From contig JAKPMW010000145.1 in the NCBI GenBank assembly GCA_029548715.1, positions 1-15,045 on the forward strand: a stretch of DNA of 15,045 bases, given 5' to 3'. The notes under the pieces are model-generated. The model searched no databases and was not told the DNA's origin. It saw nothing but the letters and a program-made list of their open reading frames with translations. A program made the translations under genes and the position numbers. This DNA is from Spirochaetota bacterium. GTDB taxonomy: Bacteria > Spirochaetota > JAGLSM01 > JAKPMW01. The stretch's first letter is position 1; each line of letters opens with the position of its first letter. Shown piece after piece: positions 6,730 through 13,445 of the stretch.

Positions 6730-8661
6730 TTAACGCCCGTCGTGTCTGCGGACATAGACCCTGCTCGTTACGCTGTCATACCAGGCCGCAAAAACCGCGC
6801 CCGGGGTGGCTACGATGGCCGGCCGGGCCCCAAGGGCAACACCGGTCGCTACCACGCTCCAGTCGGCCTTGTGGGCACTGACATCCGGACTTTGGGTCGC
6901 AAGCGGGCGCATATCGCTCATCCCGCCATACCACCCGTCGCAGACCAGTGAAGACGTACCAACCGGACCAACAGGGTACATGAACACCGGCTTGGTCCCA
7001 TCCATCACGCAGGCGTCGGCCTGAGCCGAGTCAGGAGTACGAGACAGATTGACCTGTGATGAGTATGGCCATACCTTGCTGACCTTGAGCCAAGGCGCGG
7101 ACGATATCCCGCCAAGTAGCACACCAGTCCCACTGACGTACATGTGTCTCAAAACAGCATTGTCCGGATACACCGAGGCCATGCTTGCTGCATTCGTTGC
7201 GTTGACCACATCCCAGTTATTCATCATCCCGTTGTCAACATAGACAACCCAGGGATTGCTACCATTAAGTGCAATCGTCGGGCTTGTGTGATTGATACCG
7301 TATGGCGAATGGTTCTTGATCTGGTGAAACGGACTTGCAGTAAAATCACACGACCATGTTTGCAAGTGATTGTATCCCGACACGGCACTGTTGAAGACGT
7401 ACCAGAGCATGCCTCCGGCTGCCACTGCATCCAGCGAGGTCGGTGTCACTCCTGGTTGCGGAACATGACTGGCTGAAAAGCCACCATGCACATTAATAAA
7501 CACGGTATCGTTATATTCGCGCAGCAGGAAGGCTTCAGTCGCATCTGCAGTGAGAGAAAAAACGCCTTTACTATTCGGCCAGCTATCCGAAGGATCTTCC
7601 CACATTTTTGTCGACAAATTATACCTCCGCAAGTATACCTGACCCGACAACATATGTGCCAGATACAGATGGGTTGCAGTGGCCGCCAGTTGAACCGTGC
7701 GTGCCGTATTTCCGCCCGTAATCGGTGGAGCAGCGTCAAACGCACCCACCTCATGCCAGGACCGCTCGAGATTGTAGTCCAGGACCGTATTGGGAAGTAT
7801 GGCACCATCCAGGACTGCAGTCACTCCCGATACCGAAATCTGAACCGTCTTGAGAGGTCCTGTCCCGGCATCACTCCAGGCAAAGCAGGCATCGGGCATG
7901 CGGATCTTGAGGACATTTCCGGATCCTGTAAGATCGGATGATCCCACAGTGGCTGCCGCACTCATGGCAGTTCCGTCAACCGTGACAACCGCTCCCGAAT
8001 AATTGATGTTTTCGCTTGCGATCAGTGTCACATAGGAAGCCGGTGTCACCAGACTGTTTTGTACAGGTGTATACCCGGTGAATCCAGGTGACGCCACTGT
8101 AGAAAACGTGAACGAATACCCGCCGCTGAGCATCCTGCCATCCGTCGTCCTGATGGCGGGAGAAAGGCTGACCGTACAGCTCACCCCACGCGGGAGAGTG
8201 TATCCGTTAAGAGTCAGTCGATACACATTTTTTTTAAGCAGGGAGTCAAAAACGACCGTGCCGCTCGTGGACAAGGACTGCGCCGCACCGCCCGCTGTCA
8301 TGGATATCGTCGAAGTATTAAGCGTGCCCGTATCTATTGCCGCGTCAAAATCGATGCTGACGACCACCGTGGTTGACTGGCCGGTTGCATTCATCGCCGG
8401 GGTATGTTTGAGCACGATTGGCCCGGCGGACGAACCCCCTGTCCCTCCCGAGCTCGCTCCGCCCTGGGACGAACTTGATTCTTTCGACATGCTTGAGGGC
8501 GACTGGGAGGATGACGAGATGCAGGTGCTGCAGGACGTCCCTGACGCACTGGCCTGCAGAGAGGAGAGCGTCAGCGCTGCTTCGCCAAAAATATCCTCCT
8601 GCTGACAGGCAACGGTCACACACGCTGCAGCCAGAATCACCAGACACACCAGATATCTCAT
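6730..8661 (-). CDS. Large modular lipoprotein with Ig-like domains and repeat-rich C-terminus
   Basis: A 643-residue exported lipoprotein. ATG at 8661 is chosen because GGAGG (8672-8668) lies 6 nt upstream; the GTG at 8667 abuts GGAGG. The signal peptide offers two candidate lipidation sites, Cys14 (AAAC) and Cys19 (TVAC); Cys19, followed by QQED, seems likelier. A low-complexity Ser/Gly linker covers about residues 32-80. An Ig-like domain of the SbsA/Big_5 type follows (about 81-185, from PIVLKHTPAMNATGQST to GGYSFTFST), then a second beta-rich domain (about 186-290). The remaining 350 residues have spaced aromatic and beta-strand motifs such as LYLAH, VYLRRYN and VYVRRHDG, suggesting a propeller-like fold. 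The function is unknown; the layout suggests a surface protein held away from the membrane by the Ser/Gly tether. Base composition is somewhat less GC-rich than in the cobalamin genes. Confidence 0.85.
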   Translation of the reverse strand: MRYLVCLVILAAACVTVACQQEDIFGEAALTLSSLQASASGTSCSTCISSSSQSPSSMSKESSSSQGGASSGGTGGSSAGPIVLKHTPAMNATGQSTTVVVSIDFDAAIDTGTLNTSTISMTAGGAAQSLSTSGTVVFDSLLKKNVYRLTLNGYTLPRGVSCTVSLSPAIRTTDGRMLSGGYSFTFSTVASPGFTGYTPVQNSLVTPASYVTLIASENINYSGAVVTVDGTAMSAAATVGSSDLTGSGNVLKIRMPDACFAWSDAGTGPLKTVQISVSGVTAVLDGAILPNTVLDYNLERSWHEVGAFDAAPPITGGNTARTVQLAATATHLYLAHMLSGQVYLRRYNLSTKMWEDPSDSWPNSKGVFSLTADATEAFLLREYNDTVFINVHGGFSASHVPQPGVTPTSLDAVAAGGMLWYVFNSAVSGYNHLQTWSCDFTASPFHQIKNHSPYGINHTSPTIALNGSNPWVVYVDNGMMNNWDVVNATNAASMASVYPDNAVLRHMYVSGTGVLLGGISSAPWLKVSKVWPYSSQVNLSRTPDSAQADACVMDGTKPVFMYPVGPVGTSSLVCDGWYGGMSDMRPLATQSPDVSAHKADWSVVATGVALGARPAIVATPGAVFAAWYDSVTSRVYVRRHDGR

Positions 8662-8843
8662 CAGCACCCTCCAGAGGCATAGACCGTCTCATCAACAAAC
8701 ATATTCCATTATCGGAGAATTTCTCATACCGGCTGCTCCGTCCGGCAGGTGAAAATCGCATCCCTCTCAGTCATCACAACTGTATACCGGCCATCCACCC
8801 GACGTGTGCGACCCGGCAAAACCACGCCGGGCGCACTGCACAC

Positions 8844-8880
8844 AAAAAAAGAGGCCGTCCTTTTGGGACAGCCTCTTTTT
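8844..8880 (-). terminator. Intrinsic terminator of the cold-shock gene
   Basis: Read on the minus strand, the stem GAGGCTGTCC / GGACGGCCTC (with one G-T pair) and loop CAAAA is followed by seven T residues, about 26 nt after the cold-shock stop codon. T residues also flank the other side, so it could work in both directions. Confidence 0.9.
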
Positions 8881-8906
8881 GTCAGAGCGTAAAATGGCTC
8901 TGGGCT

Positions 8907-9113
8907 TCAGCCCTGCAGACGACGAACATTGACGGCCGTGGGACCCTTGGGACCCTGCTCGACATCGTACTCCACCGGCTCGCCCTCGCGCAGGTTGCGG
9001 AAACCTTCGCCGAGGATCTTCGTGTAGTGCACGAATACGTCCTTGTTGGACTCGTCGCAGATGAAACCGAAGCCCTTCTTCTCATTGAACCACTTTACTG
9101 TACCTTTGCTCAT
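8907..9113 (-). CDS. cspA: Cold-shock domain protein
   Basis: A 68-residue single cold-shock domain, the usual length for CspA-type RNA chaperones, which bind single-stranded nucleic acid and melt mRNA structure. RNP1 is KGFGFI (13-18) and RNP2 is VFVHY (26-30), with the typical opening GTVKWFNEKKG and ending GPTAVNVRRL. AGGAG lies 10 nt before the start (9128-9124). The gene is monocistronic with a strong terminator downstream. Which paralogue it is, and whether it is cold-induced, cannot be told from the sequence. Confidence 0.96.
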   Translation of the reverse strand: MSKGTVKWFNEKKGFGFICDESNKDVFVHYTKILGEGFRNLREGEPVEYDVEQGPKGPTAVNVRRLQG

Positions 9114-9480
9114 TGTGAAACAACTCCTGTTTTTTTATACACATCAGGCATGGCCGGACGCGGCGCGCCGCAGCGTACTTCCTGGTTGTGACCTTGTGAT
9201 AGGGGACCCGGCAAGGCAGGCTGAATCAAAGTGCCGGAGCGTGAAAGAAAAATGCAGATAGCGAACCACCAATCTTGTACTCAAAGCAAGTATAACCAGT
9301 TTTCGGAAAAAAGCACGAAAAAGTTAACCGGAAACACTCCCCCCGTACTACCCGAACTCCAGCCGGAAAACTGCCTCTCACGGCTGATTTCGGACATTCT
9401 CCGTTGACGTATCTTCCTTGTCAAGAGAAAATGCAAATTCATCACTGCCTGCCCAGGGCAATATATGCAAGGAAAGTACC
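9114..9480. other. Divergent intergenic region between cspA and the oxidoreductase gene
   Basis: These 367 bases hold the cspA leader on the minus strand and the oxidoreductase promoter on the plus strand. A perfect 12-bp palindrome GCGGCGCGCCGC sits at 9160-9171, inside the likely cspA leader. TATACT on the minus strand near 9289-9294 could be a cspA -10 box, but no convincing -35 box goes with it; if used, the cspA leader would be over 150 nt, as is common for cold-shock genes. No small gene is apparent. Confidence 0.5.
9404..9432 (+). promoter_or_regulatory. Putative sigma70 promoter of the oxidoreductase gene
   Basis: TTGACG (9404-9409) and GAAAAT (9427-9432) are separated by 17 bp, matching the -35 box in five and the -10 box in four of six positions. 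This would give a leader of about 40 nt before the ATG at 9481. Confidence 0.45.
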
Positions 9481-10641
9481 ATGCATGAACAGACTGACAT
9501 CGCCATCATTGGCGCAGGAATTGCCGGCATCAGTGCCGCTGCCTCCGCCATTCAGGCATACCCAGAGGCCAGCATCCTGATCGTATCCGATGAAGCCGGC
9601 CTTCCCTACAAGCGCACGACGCTCTCAAAAAAGCTGGCGGAGGGGGTTAGCGCCGAATCATTCAACCTGCCCCGGTTTACCGAAGAAATCCTGCCACTGG
9701 TCAGATACATCCCGGCCCTGCGGGTCACAGCCCTGGATACGATACAGCGAACCCTGACCACTGCCGATGGGTGGTCGATCGCTGCCAAAGCCATCATCCT
9801 GGCCTGCGGTTCGGCCCCCAGGATGCCCGCATGTGGCTGGCAACCCGCAGTCCTTCCATTTCGCACCAGAGAGGATGCCCTGACCCTCAGCCCGTTTCTT
9901 CAGCCAGGAGGGAAAATCCTTGTCGGAGGGGATGGCGTCCTGGCTGTTGAACTGGCCTGCCAGTGTTCACGGGCTGGCATGCAGGTCACGCTGGCGGGCA
10001 GAAACAGGCACATTCTTCAGCGCCAGTTTGACCAGGAGAGCGCGTCACGCCTTGAAGGCCTGCTCGGGCAGCATGCCATACACTGGCTCCCCGAAACCGA
10101 TATCGACACGCTTGACCATGTTGACGGAAAACCTCTTCTGGCGCAAGACAATGCCTCTTTCGATTGCGCTGTCATCGCTGCCGGAGTCGTCCCCAGGGCC
10201 GGGCTGTTCCCGCACCCGGCTGGCATCCCGGTCGATCAGCATTGCCAGACCGGATTTGAGGGGATCTTTGCCGCCGGAGACTGTTCCACCCATGAGGGAG
10301 TTGTTACCACTCTCTGGCATCAGGCCGAGGCCCAGGGGAAAATCGCCGGACTGAATGCGGCAGCCAGTCTGAAGGGCTTGCCTCTTGCGTCATATACCAT
10401 GCAGCCCCAGCGTGTCAAATGCCGCATCTTTGACTGCTTCACCTGGTCCTGCAGTCCGGGAGCAACACCTGATTCGGTGGAGATCATCAGCAGCGGTCCG
10501 ATGTTCGTCAGGCTGCTGGATATTGATGGACACATGGCCGGTGCCACGGCAATCGGCATGCCCGAGGAGCTTGACGCCGGTCTCAGCGAGGCTGTGCGGG
10601 ATGCATGGCCACTCGAGCAGGTCCGCAGCCTCTTTCGGTAG
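9481..10641 (+). CDS. FAD-dependent NAD(P)H oxidoreductase, rubredoxin-reductase-like
   Basis: A 386-residue flavoprotein of the pyridine nucleotide-disulfide oxidoreductase superfamily, resembling NAD(P)H:rubredoxin reductases that pass electrons to rubredoxin for oxygen or peroxide detoxification in anaerobes. ATG at 9481 is preceded by AAGGAAAG at good spacing. The FAD-binding GxGxxG is IIGAGIAG (9-16). LPYKRTTLSKKL (41-52) fits the conserved PYxRxxLSK segment of this family. ILACGSAPRMP follows at about 107-117. The NAD(P)H site is VGGDGVLAVE (148-157), where the second Gly is Asp, and the second FAD motif is IFAAGDC (262-268). There is no redox-active CxxC, so it is not a thioredoxin or dihydrolipoamide reductase. 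No rubredoxin, rubrerythrin or diiron partner is nearby, so the partner is unknown. An assimilatory nitrite or ferredoxin reductase subunit is a less likely alternative. Confidence 0.85.
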   Translation: MHEQTDIAIIGAGIAGISAAASAIQAYPEASILIVSDEAGLPYKRTTLSKKLAEGVSAESFNLPRFTEEILPLVRYIPALRVTALDTIQRTLTTADGWSIAAKAIILACGSAPRMPACGWQPAVLPFRTREDALTLSPFLQPGGKILVGGDGVLAVELACQCSRAGMQVTLAGRNRHILQRQFDQESASRLEGLLGQHAIHWLPETDIDTLDHVDGKPLLAQDNASFDCAVIAAGVVPRAGLFPHPAGIPVDQHCQTGFEGIFAAGDCSTHEGVVTTLWHQAEAQGKIAGLNAAASLKGLPLASYTMQPQRVKCRIFDCFTWSCSPGATPDSVEIISSGPMFVRLLDIDGHMAGATAIGMPEELDAGLSEAVRDAWPLEQVRSLFR

Positions 10642-10682
10642 CAACGTCTTTACCGCACAGCCACGTCGGGCCACTGATGGAA

Positions 10683-10710
10683 TTGTTTTTTTTCACTTTT
10701 GTGGTAGACT
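10683..10710 (+). promoter_or_regulatory. Possible promoter of the envelope operon
   Basis: TTGTTT (10683-10688) and TAGACT (10705-10710) are 16 bp apart within an AT-rich stretch that contrasts with its surroundings, 30 bases ahead of the lipoprotein start. The -35 match is weak. Confidence 0.3.
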
Positions 10711-10739
10711 TCCTGCAGGCATACTCCGGGATGGTACAT

Positions 10740-11165
10740 ATGAAGATTACAGCAGTACTCATCGGGCTGGTCATTTGCTGTCTGCTGGCAGCGTGTTCGA
10801 GCGAAAAACCGCTTGAGCCGACAGACACCAACGCTCTTAAAGATCTTTTGGTCTCGACCCCTTCAGGGACACGAGCCATTTTTTCGAAATATGACTACTA
10901 CATGGCAACCAACGTTTCGGGAGGCGGGACACTCGAAAACCTGGCGATGAACTCGGCTGCACTGACCTTTACCCGCTCGCATCGTGTCACTGTGACCGCC
11001 TGGTATCCCGATGCTTCGACTGTCGTGGCAAGCAACACCTTCCCGATTTCGGCCTCCGTCACTCTGCTGTTCAGCGGAAGCCCCGTCTACCACTTTACCA
11101 ACACTCTCCGCATTCGTGCCTGGGATGAGGATGAAGCCCGGGAGGTCCTCAATGCCGAGTGGTAA
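10740..11165 (+). CDS. Small lipoprotein, first gene of the envelope operon
   Basis: A 141-residue predicted lipoprotein of unknown function. ATG at 10740 is chosen because it begins a textbook lipoprotein signal peptide ending in LAAC with Cys19, followed by SSEKP; ATG at 10731 would add three residues. Neither has a strong ribosome binding site. The mature part has alternating hydrophobic and polar stretches (LTFTRSHRVTVTAWYPD, ASVTLLFSG, VYHFTNTLRI) that look like a beta-sandwich. Ser after Cys19 would favour transport to the outer membrane if Lol-type sorting rules apply. Its 3' end overlaps the next gene by 14 nt, and GGAGG for that gene lies inside it, so the two are coupled. I do not recognise the family. 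Confidence 0.8.
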   Translation: MKITAVLIGLVICCLLAACSSEKPLEPTDTNALKDLLVSTPSGTRAIFSKYDYYMATNVSGGGTLENLAMNSAALTFTRSHRVTVTAWYPDASTVVASNTFPISASVTLLFSGSPVYHFTNTLRIRAWDEDEAREVLNAEW

Positions 11166-12078
11166 GACGCGCCGAATCTGTCTTGTGGTTTTGTTACTGC
11201 TTGGATTAAGCCTGGCCGCAAAGGCCGCCCCCGCTCCGGGGACAAGCCCAAAGTATCCGATCACGTTTTCTCATCTGGCAGGCTGGCTCAAGGATCCCCG
11301 GCATTCACTCAATCTTTTTGAAGAAACGCTCAAAACCGATATGCTGGCCCTGCGCTACAACAATTACTGGTATGACAAACCATCGTACGTCCTCTGGGAT
11401 AACGGCGCCGTCTACGAGGCCAACGTGCATCACATGACCTTTCAGGCCATGCTCTGGGGCCCGATCTTTACAACTGCAGTCTGGGAAGTCCCCATGCTGA
11501 TGGGAGACGCCCTGCTGATCCTGGGTGGCGAAGAGCCGTTTTTGTACCAGATACCCATCAAGGTACTTGAAGCCAGCATGGAGGTGCACAACGAGCAGGC
11601 GAAGGAAAAAGTCCCCGTATCGGGTCTCTTCCGGATCAACGTCCTCTTCACGTCTGACCTGCTCTACCTCGAGCTCAAACGCTTCGGCAACTCAAGCTAC
11701 GCCCGGACCGAAGAAGCCGTCATGGGCAACACCTACGCCGGACTCGCTTTCAAGATTCTCGAATCAAACTATTTCTTTGCCGGATTCAATTTTCTGCATG
11801 TCCCCCATATTGCAGGATGGGAGGGTTTTCTCAAGACGGCGGAAGGGTTCCGCGATGTCGAAGGTATTCCCACGTACAGTGACGGCAATGTCCTGTATGA
11901 GACACGGGCCAGGCTCTTCCTCTACAACAACCTGCTTGACATCATCCAGCTCAAGGCCCTGCTCAATATCGCCGGAAGCGAACTCTTTGACGCTCTCGGC
12001 CTGGGCATGAAATTTGACATCGCCAACCTGATCAACTTCGAACCAGTCCTCAGCTATCTCGCCCTGCTGGGCAAGTAG
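11152..12078 (+). CDS. Exported protein of the envelope operon, cut by an in-frame TAG
   Basis: As it stands, a 308-residue exported protein. ATG at 11152 has GGAGG (11141-11145) 6 nt upstream, close to ideal. The signal peptide (RRICLVVLLLLGLSLAAKA) would be cut near residue 25-28 before APAPG. The mature protein alternates aromatic-rich and polar segments (LALRYNNYWYDKPSYVLWD, YFFAGFNFLHVPHIAGWEG, ETRARLFLYNNLLDI) in keeping with an outer-membrane or periplasmic beta-rich protein. Translation stops at TAG 12076-12078 after LLGK, but the same frame continues for 135 sense codons to the TGA at 12484-12486, which overlaps the next start. The undisturbed gene would therefore encode about 444 residues. 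I see no known domain. Whether the short form works alone, the stop is read through, or the gene is broken cannot be decided here. Confidence 0.75.
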   Translation: MPSGKTRRICLVVLLLLGLSLAAKAAPAPGTSPKYPITFSHLAGWLKDPRHSLNLFEETLKTDMLALRYNNYWYDKPSYVLWDNGAVYEANVHHMTFQAMLWGPIFTTAVWEVPMLMGDALLILGGEEPFLYQIPIKVLEASMEVHNEQAKEKVPVSGLFRINVLFTSDLLYLELKRFGNSSYARTEEAVMGNTYAGLAFKILESNYFFAGFNFLHVPHIAGWEGFLKTAEGFRDVEGIPTYSDGNVLYETRARLFLYNNLLDIIQLKALLNIAGSELFDALGLGMKFDIANLINFEPVLSYLALLGK

Positions 12079-12486
12079 TCCTTTGACCTGAATGCCATCA
12101 TCCGGGTTGACGATGCCCTCCATCTCGTCTACAACCATCATTTGGCCGTCAAGCCCTTTGTCCCCTTTGACTACATCAAGGCCGGCGCGATTGTCAACCT
12201 GATCATGGATCAGGACCAGTACGGAATGACCGCCTTCCAGCTTTCGGGGCACGCTGTCAGCTGGAAGGATGCCGAACGCGGACGGCAATACGGCGCAACC
12301 TGGGATGTGGGGTTCGAATTCCCCCTCTCCATCCGTGTCAAGTTCGGCATGTCGTTCAACATGGACGACACCATGCTCCTCGTCCCCTTTGCCTCCAACG
12401 AAAAGCTCTATTTCCTCAAACTTGAAATGGCCATGGACAACAACTTCGACTACCGCTTCAATCTGCGTCCGAGGAGGGCCCACTGA
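12079..12486 (+). pseudogene. In-frame 3' continuation of the interrupted exported-protein gene
   Basis: Directly after the TAG the frame of the upstream gene continues for 135 codons, starting SFDLNAIIRVDDALHLVYN, with the C- or G-rich third positions seen in real genes here and with protein-like content (DVGFEFPLSIRVKFGMSF, YFLKLEMAMD). It ends at a TGA that overlaps by one base the ATG of the next gene, as expected for the original gene end. There is no good independent start: TTG at 12142 and ATG at 12205 lack ribosome binding sites. It is therefore best read as the second part of one gene interrupted by a nonsense codon, unless the TAG is a sequence error or is read through. Confidence 0.7.
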
Positions 12487-13364
12487 TGAAACGCCTGACC
12501 CTTCTTGCCCTCCTCTGCATGCTGCTCCCGCTTTCCTCACTCGTTGCGGATGACGAGCGCGAACCGGACGAATCTTCCGCTTCATCATCAAGCTCACGCC
12601 GCTCGACCCGGACATACTCCAGCTCGTCAAGCCGAAGCAGGCAGTCATCCTACACCACCGCTGCACCCAAGACCTACGGGCTCTCGGATCAGGCCAGGGA
12701 CTTTTTGCGCAATCCCGAAGGCCTGACCCTGGTCCTCGGTTTCGGAATGTACAGTTGGGCCGACCTCAACGCCGACACCCTGTCCTATTCGGGAACGGAT
12801 GATATCCGCAAGCTCTTTGCCCAGCACGCTGACAACATGCTCGGTTTCCGCTTCGGCTTTGAGCTTGGAAAATCATTTGTCAACCTCAGGGTGGCACCGT
12901 ATATCGGGGCGGACGCACTCTACATCGAAGCCGAAACAGGCCTGCACCTGCTCGATCCCCGGGCGATGAAAAGCGAAGTCCTTTTCGCCCAGTCGACGTT
13001 TTACTTCTGGGGCTCGATGCTCTCGTTCTCCAGGCCTGTCATCACGGCAGCCCAGGCATCCCAGTTTTCCGCTGACGACATCGAGCATTACAATGGTGGA
13101 AACGGGTTTACCGCCACAGGAATAGCCGTTGCCTTCCAGATAGGACTGCGCATCGGACCTGTTTCCATCATGGGCGGCTTTTTGGCTTCAGCCAGTGTGG
13201 TCCTGCCCGACCACCCCCTGGCTGCCCTTGGCTGGCTTGGGCCAAATATCCAGTTTGACGTCTTGCCCGGCTCAATGAGCATTTTCTTTGAAATGCGCCC
13301 CGAGCGCGGGATCCGCCAGCTAACCGCAGCATCCTGGGAAATCGGAACCCGTTTCTACTGGTAG
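12486..13364 (+). CDS. Outer-membrane beta-barrel-like protein, last gene of the envelope operon
   Basis: A 292-residue exported protein. The ATG overlaps the preceding TGA (TGATG), with GAGGAGGG just upstream. The signal peptide (KRLTLLALLCMLLPLSSLVA) is cut near residue 21. A low-complexity Ser/Arg-rich segment at about 29-57 follows the mature N-terminus. The remainder has Gly- and aromatic-rich strands (LVLGFGMYSWADL, NMLGFRFGFELGKSFVNLRV, FTATGIAVAFQIGLRIGPVS) and ends in GTRFYW, an aromatic C-terminus typical of BAM-assembled barrels. It may form a unit with the two upstream envelope proteins. The family is not recognised; 'hypothetical outer membrane protein' is the safe name. A terminator follows about 25 nt later. 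Confidence 0.85.
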   Translation: MKRLTLLALLCMLLPLSSLVADDEREPDESSASSSSSRRSTRTYSSSSSRSRQSSYTTAAPKTYGLSDQARDFLRNPEGLTLVLGFGMYSWADLNADTLSYSGTDDIRKLFAQHADNMLGFRFGFELGKSFVNLRVAPYIGADALYIEAETGLHLLDPRAMKSEVLFAQSTFYFWGSMLSFSRPVITAAQASQFSADDIEHYNGGNGFTATGIAVAFQIGLRIGPVSIMGGFLASASVVLPDHPLAALGWLGPNIQFDVLPGSMSIFFEMRPERGIRQLTAASWEIGTRFYW

Positions 13365-13388
13365 GTATCCTGCCGGTCCAATAACTGG

Positions 13389-13418
13389 AGGCTGTCCACT
13401 CACGGACAGCCTTTTTTT
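13389..13418 (+). terminator. Intrinsic terminator of the envelope operon
   Basis: The stem AGGCTGTCC / GGACAGCCT (13389-13397 and 13404-13412) with loop ACTCAC runs straight into seven T residues. It lies about 25 nt after the outer-membrane protein stop codon. Confidence 0.95.
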
Positions 13419-13445
13419 ATACAGTCCCATGCCTATCTTTTCCGG

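Noticed and set aside
12076..12078. TAG read as pyrrolysine or a general codon reassignment
   Set aside because: Other genes in the window (btuC, the oxidoreductase, the outer-membrane protein) end in TAG, no pyl genes are seen, and the protein is not a methylamine methyltransferase.
12142..12486. A separate gene starting at TTG 12142
   Set aside because: It is exactly in frame with the interrupted upstream gene, has no ribosome binding site and no signal peptide, so it is better seen as that gene's 3' part.
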